NCBI RefSeq assembly: GCF_009707865.1
Contig: NZ_WMBA01000016.1
Location: forward strand, 54,702-118,701
Reading direction: 5' to 3'
From: Amycolatopsis pithecellobii
GTDB taxonomy: Bacteria; Actinomycetota; Actinomycetes; Mycobacteriales; Pseudonocardiaceae
Length of the DNA: 64,000 nucleotides
Positions 44,331 through 53,613 of the stretch are shown in pieces; within the stretch, counting starts at the first letter, position 1, and each line of letters begins with the position of its first letter. A model generated the notes under the pieces. The model was not told where the DNA came from. It was given only the letters and a program-made list of their open reading frames with translations, and did not search any database. The translations under genes and the position numbers were made by a program.

Positions 44331-44972
44331 GTGTGGACCGATTTGTGGCACATACAGATACCGTGGCTGGAGAAGGTGCTGCGCACCGTGCTCGTCTACG
44401 GCGGGCTTGCGCTGTTGCTGCGTCTGGGTGGCAAACGCGACCTGGCTCAGCTCAACAGCTTCGACCTGGTCGTGATGCTGCTGCTGTCCAATGTCGTGCA
44501 AAACGCGGTGATCGGTAACGACAACAGCCTGTCGGGTGGTCTGGTCGGCGCCGCCGTCCTGGTCGCGATCAACGCCGGGGTGGTGCGCGTGAGTAACCGC
44601 CACCCGCGCCTGACCCAGATCTTCGAAGGTTCCCCCACCGTCCTGGTTCGAGACGGCCGCCCGGTCGCCGGTGCGCTGCATCGGCTTGGGCTCCGCCGCG
44701 CCGATGTGGTCGCCGTCTTCCGCCAACAAGGCGCCGACAACATCAGCGAGATCAAGGAAGCCACCCTCAGTCCGGGTGGAACCATCGTCGTCACCCTCAA
44801 TGAGGAATCCCGCGACGTCACCATCCGCGACCTGCGTGCGGAGAATGCGCGACTGATCGAACAACTCCGGGCCGAGTTCTCGCACGCCCTTGCCGGCAAA
44901 CCAACCGACCCCGCCAGCCACGCCGCTGACCCCCGATCCGAGCCGGACGACGGAGCGTCACCGCGCACTTGA
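44331..44972 (+). CDS. DUF421 (YetF-type) membrane protein
   Basis: A 213-residue protein with two or three N-terminal helices (LRTVLVYGGLALLLRLGG, LVGAAVLVAINAGVV) and the DUF421 cytosolic domain (EGSPTVLVRDGRPV, LRRADVVAVFRQQGADNISEIKEATLSPGGTIVVTL), then a coiled, polar tail. The family is widespread and its function is unsettled. GTG at 44331 is chosen (GAAGGGG upstream); the frame is open further but the extension lacks family similarity. It is convergent with the oxidoreductase gene, 3 bases apart. Confidence 0.82.
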   Translation: MWTDLWHIQIPWLEKVLRTVLVYGGLALLLRLGGKRDLAQLNSFDLVVMLLLSNVVQNAVIGNDNSLSGGLVGAAVLVAINAGVVRVSNRHPRLTQIFEGSPTVLVRDGRPVAGALHRLGLRRADVVAVFRQQGADNISEIKEATLSPGGTIVVTLNEESRDVTIRDLRAENARLIEQLRAEFSHALAGKPTDPASHAADPRSEPDDGASPRT

Positions 44973-44975
44973 TCG

Positions 44976-47900
44976 TCAACCAGCGAGGTGGTCCAGGATT
45001 GCGGTACGCCGTTCCTGGTACTCCTTCACCGTCCGAAGCTTGATGTCCTCATAGCCCCGGACGACGTCGGGCAGGCCGGCAAGTTCGAGCACCAGATCGC
45101 GAGTGGTGACCGAAAGCGCGGCGACCGCGGTGGCCATGGACCGGGCATAGTCGTCGATGAGCCGGCGTTCTTCGCGGCGCACCGCGTCGTAACCGAAGAT
45201 GTCGAAACGCGTGCCGCGCAGAGCGCGCATGGCGTAGAGACTTCTGAGCACGGGCTTGCCCCACCAGGATCGGAGACGGATCTTGTTCTTCAGTCCCATG
45301 GCTCGCAGGATCGGCGGGTGGAGCAGGATCGAGTAGCGTGCTCCCTCGCCGAACTCGTCGTGGACCTGACGTTCGAGGGCAGGGGAGATGTGCAGCCGAG
45401 CCACTTCGTACTCGTCCTTGTAGGCCATGACCTTGTACAGGTGCCGCGCGTACGTCTCCGTGATGGCGGTGCTGTCGTCGAGTGCGGACGCTTCGGACTT
45501 GCGGATGTTCTCGACTTCGTGTGCGTATCGCTGCGCCCACGCGACGTTCTGGTACGCGATGAGCTCGTCGACGCGACGTCGGACGAGGATGCCCAGGGCG
45601 GTGTCGCCCGGGACTTGCACGGTCGATGCGACCTTCTCGGTGCGGTGATCCTTCGCCCTCGCCGTGGTGGAGGCGTCGGCCGGATCCTGGCTGACCGCGT
45701 GCTGCCGGCCGAGCCGGAAAGCCTTGATGTTGCGCTCGACCTGGACCCCGTTGACATCGAGTGCCCACTCGATGTCCTCGGGCGAGAGGGGAAGGACGCC
45801 CGCCTGCACGGCGACGCCGAGCAGGAAGACGTTGTCATACTGGTCCTCGTCCAAGGCTGCCGCGCCAGTGGCCGCGTGAGCGTCGACGAACACGTTTTCG
45901 GGGCGCGATCCCGCCCATTCGATGCGCGTGATGAGGTCGTCGGGCCGAGGGAACGACGTCTTGGTGTCGGTCACCATTTGTCCCGTGGGAGTGACTGAAG
46001 TCGACACGACCGCGTAGGTGCGGTCCGCGCCCATGACGGCGAGGTTGGACTCGGTTGCCGCGACGAGGATGTCGCAGCCGAGATAGAGGTCGCAGGCACC
46101 GGGCCCGATTTTGTTGGTTCCCACGATCTCGGACGTGGACAGGCGGACGTCGGACACGACCGCGCCGCCCTTCTGCGCCAGCCCGAGCTGGTCGAGCCCT
46201 TTGACCTTGAGGCCCGCGTGCGAGGCGGCGGCCGCCAGCACCTGCGCCACGGTCACCACGCCGGTGCCGCCGACGCCCATGATGCGCATCGAGAAGTCAT
46301 CGGGCGTCACGAGCATGCGCGGTGTCGGCAAGGTGGTGGCGGGGACCTGCTCCCGCGTGGCCTTCTTCGTCCCCTTGCGTGGGACAACCTCGACGAAGGA
46401 TGGGCAGTCACCCTTGAGGCAGGAGAAGTCGAGGTTGCACGAAGCCTGGTGGATCGCGGTCTTGCGGCCGAATTCCGTCTCCGTCGGTCGCACCGAGAGG
46501 CAGCCCGACTTGTCGCCACAGTCCCCGCAGCCCTCGCAGACGCGCTCGTTGATGAGGATGCGCCGCGTCGGTGCCTCGACGAGACCACGTTTGCGCTTGC
46601 GTCGTAACTCTGTGGCGCATTCCTGCTCATGGATCAGCACGGTCACGCCAGGGGTCCGGGCGAGCTCCTCCTGCACCGGGATCATGTCGTCGCGGTGCCG
46701 GACGGTGACCTTCGCGGGGAGCCGGCGACCGAAGGCTCGCCGGCTGTGTTTCGGCTGGTCGCTGGTGATCACGACACGTGCCACGCCCTCGGCCAGGAGC
46801 TCGGCCACGATCTCCGGCACCGTCATCTTGCCGACGGCTTGCTGACCCCCGGTCATCGCGACCGCGTCGTTGTACAGCAACTTGTAGGTGATGTGTGACC
46901 CGCCGGCGATCGCGGCTCGGATCGCCAGCGATCCGGAATGGTGGAAGGTGCCGTCACCCAGGTTCTGAAACAGGTGATCCTGGGTCACGAACGGCGCCAT
47001 GCCGGCCCACGCCGCGCCCTCTCCGCCCATCTGGCTGTGCCCGATCGAGGGGCCGACCCGGTCCTCCGGCATGAACGCGACCATCGCGTGGCATCCGATT
47101 CCGGCGCCCACAAGGGATCCCGCGGGCACCTTGGTGGAGCTGTTGTGCGGGCAGCCGGAACAGAAGGCGGGAGGCCGGGGCAGGATGGGCAGCAGGGTCG
47201 GCACGCGCCGTGCCGACCGCTGCCGGTCGAGCCAGGCGGTGACCGATGCGGCACCGCCGTGGCGGCGAATGCGCGGCGCGAGACGGGCAGCGATGTAGTC
47301 GGCCGGAAGATCGCCGTCGGCGCGGAAGAGCTCCTCTCCTGCCTCGTCCCGCTTGCCGTGGACCTGCGGCACCCCGGGCCGTGCGTACAAAAGGTCCTTG
47401 AGGGCCAGTTCGATGAACGCCTTCTTCTCCTCGACCACCACGATCTCGCTCAGGCCCTCGCTGAAGCGCGCCACGATGCCAGGCTCGAGCGGGTGCACCA
47501 TGCCCAGCTTGAGGACACGCACGCCGCTGCCGGAGATGCTCGCACTCGTGATGCCCATGTCCGACAGCGCTTGCCGGACGTCCAGGTAGGTGGCACCCGC
47601 GCAGACGATCCCCAGCGTCGCTGCCGGATCCCCGATGATGCGGTTGACATCGTTCGCGGCGGCATATCGCCGGGCAAGCTCCATGCGCTGCCGGACCTGC
47701 GTCGCCTCGAGCTTCCCCAGGGTGGGTTGCAGCAGATTGCCGGTCGGTTCGTGGACGAACGGTTCGCCCCCGAACGTGTTGTCGGGAGCAACAGGCATGA
47801 CGCGGGCGGAGCTCAGGCTGACGGTGCCGGATCCGTCGACGACGTTGGTCGCCAGCTTCATGGCGACCCAGAGGCCGGACGCACGGGACATGGCGATGCC

Positions 47901-48485
47901 GTGCAGCCCGAGGTCGAGGATGTCCTGGGGATCAGCAGGGGACAGGCACGGCATGCCCAGCTCGGCAATGGCGGGCTCCGAGCTGCTCGGCACCGTGGAG
48001 GACTTCGCGATCGAGTCATCGCCGACCAGGGCGAGGACGCCGCCGCGGCGGTGGGTCCCGGCCAAGTTGCTGTGCCGGATCGCATCGGTGGCGCGGTCCA
48101 GCCCGGGTGCCTTGCCGTACCAGATACCGGTGACCCCGTCACCGATGCGGTCGGGCGACGCCGATGCCAGTTGCGAGCCCTGAACGGCATTCGCCGCCAG
48201 CTCTTCGTTGACTCCTGGCCGGAAGACGACACGGTGCGCGCCGAGCCGTTCCGCTTGACGTGACAGTTGCAGATCAAGACCCGCGAGCGGCGATCCTTCA
48301 TAGCCTGAGATGAAGATCCCGACATCGAGGCCACGCCGCTCATCCAGCCGCCGCTGATCCATCGGCAGCCTGACGAGCGCCTGGATCCCGGACAGATGAA
48401 CCTCACCGTCCAGAAGGTCGAATCGGTCGTCGAGAGGGTTGCCGCCCGGCACGCCTTCGGAAGGCGCGGTGGTTCGCGTCGTCAT
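44976..48485 (-). CDS. indolepyruvate ferredoxin oxidoreductase family protein (fused)
   Basis: A 1169-residue thiamine-diphosphate 2-oxoacid:ferredoxin oxidoreductase with alpha and gamma parts fused. The N-terminal pyrimidine-binding domain has FISGYEGSPLAGLDLQL, the TPP domain has CSGCPHNSSTKVPAGS and GGEGAAWAG, an Fe-S segment near residues 645-690 has CEGCGDCGDKSGC with further cysteines in SCNLDFSCLKGDCPSF, and the gamma domain has MGVGGTGVVTVAQVLAAAA. It converts aryl- or indole-pyruvates to acyl-CoA with ferredoxin reduction. ATG at 48485 follows GAGGACC. It is probably controlled by the PucR-type gene upstream. Confidence 0.92.
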   Translation of the reverse strand: MTTRTTAPSEGVPGGNPLDDRFDLLDGEVHLSGIQALVRLPMDQRRLDERRGLDVGIFISGYEGSPLAGLDLQLSRQAERLGAHRVVFRPGVNEELAANAVQGSQLASASPDRIGDGVTGIWYGKAPGLDRATDAIRHSNLAGTHRRGGVLALVGDDSIAKSSTVPSSSEPAIAELGMPCLSPADPQDILDLGLHGIAMSRASGLWVAMKLATNVVDGSGTVSLSSARVMPVAPDNTFGGEPFVHEPTGNLLQPTLGKLEATQVRQRMELARRYAAANDVNRIIGDPAATLGIVCAGATYLDVRQALSDMGITSASISGSGVRVLKLGMVHPLEPGIVARFSEGLSEIVVVEEKKAFIELALKDLLYARPGVPQVHGKRDEAGEELFRADGDLPADYIAARLAPRIRRHGGAASVTAWLDRQRSARRVPTLLPILPRPPAFCSGCPHNSSTKVPAGSLVGAGIGCHAMVAFMPEDRVGPSIGHSQMGGEGAAWAGMAPFVTQDHLFQNLGDGTFHHSGSLAIRAAIAGGSHITYKLLYNDAVAMTGGQQAVGKMTVPEIVAELLAEGVARVVITSDQPKHSRRAFGRRLPAKVTVRHRDDMIPVQEELARTPGVTVLIHEQECATELRRKRKRGLVEAPTRRILINERVCEGCGDCGDKSGCLSVRPTETEFGRKTAIHQASCNLDFSCLKGDCPSFVEVVPRKGTKKATREQVPATTLPTPRMLVTPDDFSMRIMGVGGTGVVTVAQVLAAAASHAGLKVKGLDQLGLAQKGGAVVSDVRLSTSEIVGTNKIGPGACDLYLGCDILVAATESNLAVMGADRTYAVVSTSVTPTGQMVTDTKTSFPRPDDLITRIEWAGSRPENVFVDAHAATGAAALDEDQYDNVFLLGVAVQAGVLPLSPEDIEWALDVNGVQVERNIKAFRLGRQHAVSQDPADASTTARAKDHRTEKVASTVQVPGDTALGILVRRRVDELIAYQNVAWAQRYAHEVENIRKSEASALDDSTAITETYARHLYKVMAYKDEYEVARLHISPALERQVHDEFGEGARYSILLHPPILRAMGLKNKIRLRSWWGKPVLRSLYAMRALRGTRFDIFGYDAVRREERRLIDDYARSMATAVAALSVTTRDLVLELAGLPDVVRGYEDIKLRTVKEYQERRTAILDHLAG

Positions 48486-48650
48486 AGGTCCTCACGTCCG
48501 GAAAATTGTGGTAATCCCTATCATTGGCGACGCCTGCTGCGGCTTCTATGGGTAAAACCGAGGAAATCCTTGACTTGGAGGACGGGTCCCTGGTGGAAAT
48601 CACGAGTCATCCCACGGCCTGCCCGAACCGCATAAGCCGCCGGCAGCCGG

Positions 48651-49775
48651 TTACCTGTCGGCGATCTTGCAGGCGAGAACGGACTTGCCGAGGCCATCGA
48701 AGGTTCGCGGGTCCCAGCCGGTGACCTTCTTCCACCGATCCAGCCGATAGGTCACGGTATTCGCATGGAGGTTCAGCAGCCGTGCGGTATCCGCGATGGA
48801 CATGTTGCCTTCCGCGAATGTCAGGACGGTCTGGGCGAGTCGAGGGTTTTCGGAGGCGCGATGGATGTTGGCGGACAGAACCGGCTCGAGGCGTTGCGCG
48901 TTCGACAGCAGACATGCCTCGTACCAGGTCTCGGAAAGCGAGCTCGCGGGTGAGCCCGGTGCCGAGGCTGCCCGGGCCAACTCGGCGTCGCCGACGCTGA
49001 GTACGGCCCCCGCGACGCCTTCCCGCGGCAAGCCGATGCCCGCGCCGACCACGTTCGCGCCGCCGAGCGCTTTCGCTATGGCGACGGGAGTCGAGCCCTG
49101 CGTGATGAGAACTTCGCTGTCACTGTGGTGCCCGGTCGCAACGACGACCCCACGTGCACTCAAGGAACGCGAGACCGTTCGGGAATCGGGCATGTCCTCG
49201 GGTCCACCGGCCCAGCTGGCGGCGATGAAAGCCGCCGCCGGGTCGAACTCCAGCGCGACGGCGAGACGCTGCGCCTCCGGTCCGCTCTCGCCCGAGGCCA
49301 GGAGCTCAATCAGGCGCTGCGACAGTGTGATGCGCTGACTCTGTTGCGCCGCGGTCACGTCGGTATGGGCGGCCGCGAGGACCGACGAAATACCGTGCAC
49401 CGATTCGAGCACGAGGGTGGCGACTTCGGGCAGTTGCTCGCCCGCCGCGCCGGGCGCATGCCGCAGCTCGTTCCACAGTTCGCCGTGGCCTATGTGGAAC
49501 GCATTGATCAGGACGTCGACGGAGATCCCCTGCCCGGCACGGCGCTGCGCCAGGACAACGGCCTGCGCGAGATCGGATTCGTCCAGCGCACGCCGGCGGG
49601 CGATGCCGCCGAGCAGCCGGTGCAGCTGATCGTGGACCGCCGCGACATGCTCGCCGAACCGGACTGCCCCGTACTCGTCCAACTCCTGGCGGATCTTCCT
49701 GGTGGACCGCTCGGCAATTCGTGGCAGCCCGCGTTCGAGAGACTCGCACAGCTCCCGCACCGCCGACCAGGACAT
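48651..49775 (-). CDS. PucR/CdaR-type transcriptional regulator
   Basis: A 374-residue regulator with an N-terminal helical sensory region, a GGDEF-like middle domain (about 140-290; ALEFDPAAAFIAASW) and a C-terminal HTH_30 (MSIADTARLLNLHANTVTYRLDRWKKVTG). PucR-type proteins generally activate amino-acid or aromatic-acid catabolism. ATG at 49775 is the first good start; GTG at 49805 would add ten residues. It precedes the oxidoreductase gene by 165 bases on the same strand, which is its likely target. A short GTGAT-2-ATCAC repeat lies at 49859-49870. Confidence 0.85.
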   Translation of the reverse strand: MSWSAVRELCESLERGLPRIAERSTRKIRQELDEYGAVRFGEHVAAVHDQLHRLLGGIARRRALDESDLAQAVVLAQRRAGQGISVDVLINAFHIGHGELWNELRHAPGAAGEQLPEVATLVLESVHGISSVLAAAHTDVTAAQQSQRITLSQRLIELLASGESGPEAQRLAVALEFDPAAAFIAASWAGGPEDMPDSRTVSRSLSARGVVVATGHHSDSEVLITQGSTPVAIAKALGGANVVGAGIGLPREGVAGAVLSVGDAELARAASAPGSPASSLSETWYEACLLSNAQRLEPVLSANIHRASENPRLAQTVLTFAEGNMSIADTARLLNLHANTVTYRLDRWKKVTGWDPRTFDGLGKSVLACKIADR

Positions 49776-49906
49776 CGCGATGTGACCGCCTCTCGTGATA
49801 TTCACGATGATTGTGCCGGAAAACCGGCCTGAAGTCACCGAATAACCGAAGGCATCTGGTGATTCATCACATCATACCGATGAGGCGCCCGGTGTTAAAA
49901 CTCAAG

Positions 49907-50407
49907 CTAGGCGCGCTCGTAGGCGATGTCCGCGCGGGAGGGCACGCCCTGCACGAAGAGCATCCCGCGTTCCCAGTGCTCGATCTCGCCTTGTGTCGAC
50001 CAGTCGTGGACGACCACGCGGTGCGCTATTTTCCAGGCGCCGTCACGTTTTTCGAAGCGGTCGACGTAGCGTCCGCCGAACACGGCCTGAAAGGGCCGCC
50101 CACCGCGTTCGCCCGTGTGCACGGCCAATGCGTAGGCCTCGCTGTAAGCCCGGTCCCCGTCCAGCTCGATCAGGTGGTTGGTGACGTAGTGCGAAACCGT
50201 GCTGAACACCGCTGAGCGCTCCATCGCATACGCCAGGAAGTCGTCGAGCCGGTCGCCCTGGTAGGCCCCGTGGTTCTCCGTGACGTCCTCCCAGTACGCC
50301 GACCTGATCAGCGCCGTGTCACCGCGATCCACGCCGCGGCAGTACCGCAGCAGCGCCTCGTGGATCTCCTTCTTCGCCAGCAGTTCCCGGATAGCCTCGT
50401 CGGCCAT
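49907..50407 (-). CDS. SnoaL/NTF2-like protein of the Liv operon
   Basis: A 166-residue SnoaL_4-type protein: LLAKKEIHEALLRYCRGVDRGD, YWEDVTENHGAYQGD, SHYVTNHLIELDGDRAYSEAY and RYVDRFEKRDGAWKIAHRVVVHDWS, with a Tyr, Asp and two His at places used by scytalone-dehydratase-like members. It is not close to paralogs A-C. It is the last gene of the eight-gene operon, 15 bases after LivF, so it probably acts on the imported compound. Confidence 0.85.
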   Translation of the reverse strand: MADEAIRELLAKKEIHEALLRYCRGVDRGDTALIRSAYWEDVTENHGAYQGDRLDDFLAYAMERSAVFSTVSHYVTNHLIELDGDRAYSEAYALAVHTGERGGRPFQAVFGGRYVDRFEKRDGAWKIAHRVVVHDWSTQGEIEHWERGMLFVQGVPSRADIAYERA

Positions 50408-50422
50408 GCCCGTCCCTTCTTC

Positions 50423-51127
50423 TCACGCGAGGAATGCCGCTCGCAGGGTTTCGTCCTCCAGCACGTCCCGCCCGCGACCGCGGACGAGAACCTCGCCGCG
50501 TTGCAGGACGACGGCCTCGTCACACACTTCGGTGGCCAGTTCGGCGTTCTGCTCGACGAGCAGGATCGTCATGCCACCGGCATGGATCGCCCGGATCGCG
50601 TCGAACACCGTGTCCACCATCACCGGCGCCAGCCCCATCGACGGTTCGTCCAGCAACAGCAGGTCGGGACCGGTCAGCAGGGCCCGGCCGAGCGCAAGCA
50701 TCTGCTGCTCGCCCCCGGACAGCGAGCCCGCGATCTGCGCCGAACGCTTGCCGAGCACGGGAAACAGGCTGAGCACCCGCTCGTACTCCCTGGCGAAGTC
50801 CGATGTGGACAGACGTTTCGAGTATCCGGCCTGCCGGAGGTTTTCCGCCACGGTGAGCGGCGCCGCCACCATGCGCCCTTCCGGGACGAGCGCGAGGCCG
50901 GCCCGGACCAGGCGGTGGGCCGGCCGGCCGGTCACGTTCTCGCCGTGGAAGGTCACGGTGCCCTTCCGTGATTTCGTCAGCCCCGCGATCGTGTTGAGGG
51001 TGGTCGACTTCCCGGCGCCGTTCGAGCCGATCAGCGCGACGAGCGAGCCCTTCGCGACCGTGAGATCGACTCCGCGCACGGCGGCGATCCCGCCGTAGGA
51101 CACCCATAGATCGGTCACCTCAAGCAT
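50423..51127 (-). CDS. livF: branched-chain-type ABC transporter ATPase LivF
   Basis: A 234-residue ATPase: Walker A GSNGAGKST, LSGGEQQM signature, Walker B LLLLDEPSMGLAP and switch His replaced by Gln in LVEQNAELA, as usual for LivF. ATG at 51127 overlaps the livG stop by 8 bases. It energises the LivH/LivM permease; the class carries branched amino acids, amides, urea and aromatic acids. Confidence 0.92.
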   Translation of the reverse strand: MLEVTDLWVSYGGIAAVRGVDLTVAKGSLVALIGSNGAGKSTTLNTIAGLTKSRKGTVTFHGENVTGRPAHRLVRAGLALVPEGRMVAAPLTVAENLRQAGYSKRLSTSDFAREYERVLSLFPVLGKRSAQIAGSLSGGEQQMLALGRALLTGPDLLLLDEPSMGLAPVMVDTVFDAIRAIHAGGMTILLVEQNAELATEVCDEAVVLQRGEVLVRGRGRDVLEDETLRAAFLA

Positions 51128-51896
51128 TGGCCCGCCTCCCGAAGTAGGCTTCCTGAACACGCGGATCGTCGAGACACTCGCCGGGCTCGCCACTCATCAG
51201 CAACGCGCCCGAGTTCAGCACTGCCGCGTCCGTGCAGTAGGTGCGGACGAGCCCCATGTTGTGCTCCACCATCACCAGCGTCAGCCCGGTCTCCCGCAAG
51301 GTGACGAGCAGTTCGCCGAGTGCGGCGGACTCCTGGGCGTTCATCCCGGCCGTCGGTTCGTCGAGCAACAGCAGCGAGGGCTCACTCGCCAGCGCGCGGG
51401 CGATCTCCAGCCTTCGCTGTTCGCCGTAGGACAGCGAAGTGGCGAGCCTGCGCGGGGGCACCCGCAACCCGACGAGATCGAGCAACTCTTGTGCCCGTGC
51501 AACACTTTCCCGCCGGGCTTTCCGCTCGCCCGGCATCGCCAGCACGGCGGCGAGTGCCGTGTCGCGGCGCACCCGGTACCGGCCGGCCACAACGGATTCG
51601 ACCACATCGAGACCCGGAATCAGTTTGATGGTCTGGAAAGTCCGGGCGACCCCCAAGCGCGCGACCTGGTGCGTCGCCGACGTACTGGTGCGGGAGCCGA
51701 GCACCTCGATCTCGCCACCGCTGCGCCGGACGATGCCGTTGACCAGGTTGAGGAAGGTGGTCTTGCCCGCGCCGTTCGGCCCGACGATGCCGTAGATCGA
51801 GCCACGGGGGACGGTCAGGCTGACGTCGTCGACGGCCCGCAGCCCGCCGAACTGTTTGGCGAGCCCGATCGTCCGGATGGCCGGTGTGGTGGTCAT
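51120..51896 (-). CDS. livG: branched-chain-type ABC transporter ATPase LivG
   Basis: A 258-residue ATPase: Walker A GPNGAGKTT, ARTFQTIKL Q-loop segment, signature LSYGEQRRLEIARAL, Walker B LLLLDEPTAGMN and switch VEHNMGLV. It overlaps LivM by 4 bases (ATGA) upstream and livF downstream. Paired with LivF it drives uptake through LivH/LivM. Confidence 0.92.
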   Translation of the reverse strand: MTTTPAIRTIGLAKQFGGLRAVDDVSLTVPRGSIYGIVGPNGAGKTTFLNLVNGIVRRSGGEIEVLGSRTSTSATHQVARLGVARTFQTIKLIPGLDVVESVVAGRYRVRRDTALAAVLAMPGERKARRESVARAQELLDLVGLRVPPRRLATSLSYGEQRRLEIARALASEPSLLLLDEPTAGMNAQESAALGELLVTLRETGLTLVMVEHNMGLVRTYCTDAAVLNSGALLMSGEPGECLDDPRVQEAYFGRRANA

Positions 51897-52729
51897 TTCC
51901 GCGCTCCTCGGGTGCGCCGGCGAGCCGGGTCGATCAAGCCTCGCGGGAGGAAGATCATGATCACGATCAGGATGACCCCGTTGACGATCTGGTCGGCCTG
52001 GTCGACCGTGCCGCGCAGGATCTCCGGGATGAGTGTGAACACCAACCCGCCCACGAGCGGACCGAGCCAGTGGAAGCCGCCTCCGAGCACGACGGCGGCG
52101 AGGCACACGAACGCGAGGTTGAGGAAGAACGTGTCGGCGTCGACGTAGGCGTACAGGCTCGCGAGGAGTACTCCGGCTCCTCCGCCGACAAACCCGCTGA
52201 TGACGAAGCTGACGCTCTGGATCCAGCGGATGTTGATGCCGAGGGTGGCCGCGACCACCGGATCCTCCCGCACGGTCTCGGCCGCGATCCCGTAGCGAGA
52301 GCGCCGCAGCCGCGCGAACACCCACACCGCGACGGCCAGGCTCCCGAAGATGTACGGCAGACCGAGTTCGACCGGGATGGACAGCCCGTTGACGCCGCCG
52401 GTGAGCATCGGCAGGTTGAGCGCCGCCACCCTGGTCATGAGCAGCACCGCGATCGTCGCCATCGCGATGTAGTGGCTGTTCAGGTGCAGGATGACGAGGC
52501 TGACCAACACCGCGACCACCGCACCGAGCAGTGAGCCGCCGAGCAGGAGTACCACCCCGGGCAGGCCGGTGTTCGCGCCGAGCCGGCCGGCGAGGAACGC
52601 GCCGCACGCGGCGAACGTCACGCTGGCCATGCTGAGCAGGCCGGTGCTGAGCGAGGCGTACATGCTCAGCGCCAGCAGCCCGAACACGAGGCCGAACTCG
52701 GCCGTGGACAGCAACGAGGCGGTGTTCAT
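51893..52729 (-). CDS. livM: branched-chain-type ABC transporter permease LivM
   Basis: A 278-residue membrane protein with about eight helices and the LivM block AATLGINIRWIQSVSFVISGFVGGGAGVL. No large N-terminal extension is present. ATG at 52729 overlaps the livH stop (ATGA). It forms the channel with LivH. Confidence 0.9.
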   Translation of the reverse strand: MNTASLLSTAEFGLVFGLLALSMYASLSTGLLSMASVTFAACGAFLAGRLGANTGLPGVVLLLGGSLLGAVVAVLVSLVILHLNSHYIAMATIAVLLMTRVAALNLPMLTGGVNGLSIPVELGLPYIFGSLAVAVWVFARLRRSRYGIAAETVREDPVVAATLGINIRWIQSVSFVISGFVGGGAGVLLASLYAYVDADTFFLNLAFVCLAAVVLGGGFHWLGPLVGGLVFTLIPEILRGTVDQADQIVNGVILIVIMIFLPRGLIDPARRRTRGARK

Positions 52730-53613
52730 GCTCGGCTCACCTTGACCTCTCCGAAGATCCCTTGCGGCCGCGCCACGAGGAACACGAGCAGCAGACCGAA
52801 GACGATCGCCTCCCGGAAGGTGGTCGAGAGGTACTGGACGGTCATGATCTCGATGATCCCGATGGCGAGCCCGCCCAGTACGGCACCGCGGAGGTTGCCG
52901 AAGCCGCCGATCACGACGGCCGCGAAACCCTTGAGCAGCAAGCCTTCTCCGACGTTGAACGACACGTTGTTCGTGGTGGCGGCGGTGAGGATGCCGGCCA
53001 CCCCGGCGATTCCGGCGGCGATCACCGCGGTCACCCCGAGTGCGAGGCGCGCGTTGACCCCGGCGATGGCGGCGGACTCCGGTTTGAATCCCACCGCGCG
53101 GATCGCCGCCCCGAACCTCGTCCGGCTGAGGAACAGGCCGAGCCCGATGGCGACAACCGCCAGCGTGAGGACGTTCACGAAGTAGATCGGCGGGATCTGC
53201 AGGCCCGCGACGGCGATCGCCTTCGTGGGGAACACCCCGTCCGGCAGCGCGACGGCGTCGGGTCCGAGTACCACCTCCGCCAAGTTCAGCAGGATGATCC
53301 ACACTCCGACGGCCACGATGATGCTGCCCAGCAGCCCGGCGTTCTTCTCCCGCAGGGGCCGGAAGGCGAAAGTCTCCGCCAGCAGGCCGATTGCGCCGGC
53401 CGCGATCGCCGCGGCCGGCACGGCCACGACGAAGGGCAGCCCGGTGTGGATGACGAGTTCGTAGGCCGCGACGACGCCCCAGGTGGCAAAGGTTCCGTGG
53501 GCGACGTTCAGGATGCCCATGTTCGCGAAGATGATGCCGAACCCGATCGCGAAGAGCGCGTAGAGGGCGCCGGTCGACAGGCCGTTCACCAGCTGTTGCA
53601 GGAAAAGGTTCAT
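52726..53613 (-). CDS. livH: branched-chain-type ABC transporter permease LivH
   Basis: A 295-residue permease with about eight helices: GLSTGALYALFAIGFGIIFANMGILNVAHG is the LivH signature, followed by AVGFKPESAAIAGVNARLALGVTAVIAAGIAGVAGIL. ATG at 53613 overlaps the solute-binding gene stop (ATGA). Confidence 0.91.
   Translation of the reverse strand: MNLFLQQLVNGLSTGALYALFAIGFGIIFANMGILNVAHGTFATWGVVAAYELVIHTGLPFVVAVPAAAIAAGAIGLLAETFAFRPLREKNAGLLGSIIVAVGVWIILLNLAEVVLGPDAVALPDGVFPTKAIAVAGLQIPPIYFVNVLTLAVVAIGLGLFLSRTRFGAAIRAVGFKPESAAIAGVNARLALGVTAVIAAGIAGVAGILTAATTNNVSFNVGEGLLLKGFAAVVIGGFGNLRGAVLGGLAIGIIEIMTVQYLSTTFREAIVFGLLLVFLVARPQGIFGEVKVSRA

Noticed and set aside
46938..48263. 441-codon open frame antisense to the indolepyruvate oxidoreductase
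   Set aside because: It mirrors a well-conserved gene, lacks motifs and has no promoter or ribosome binding site.
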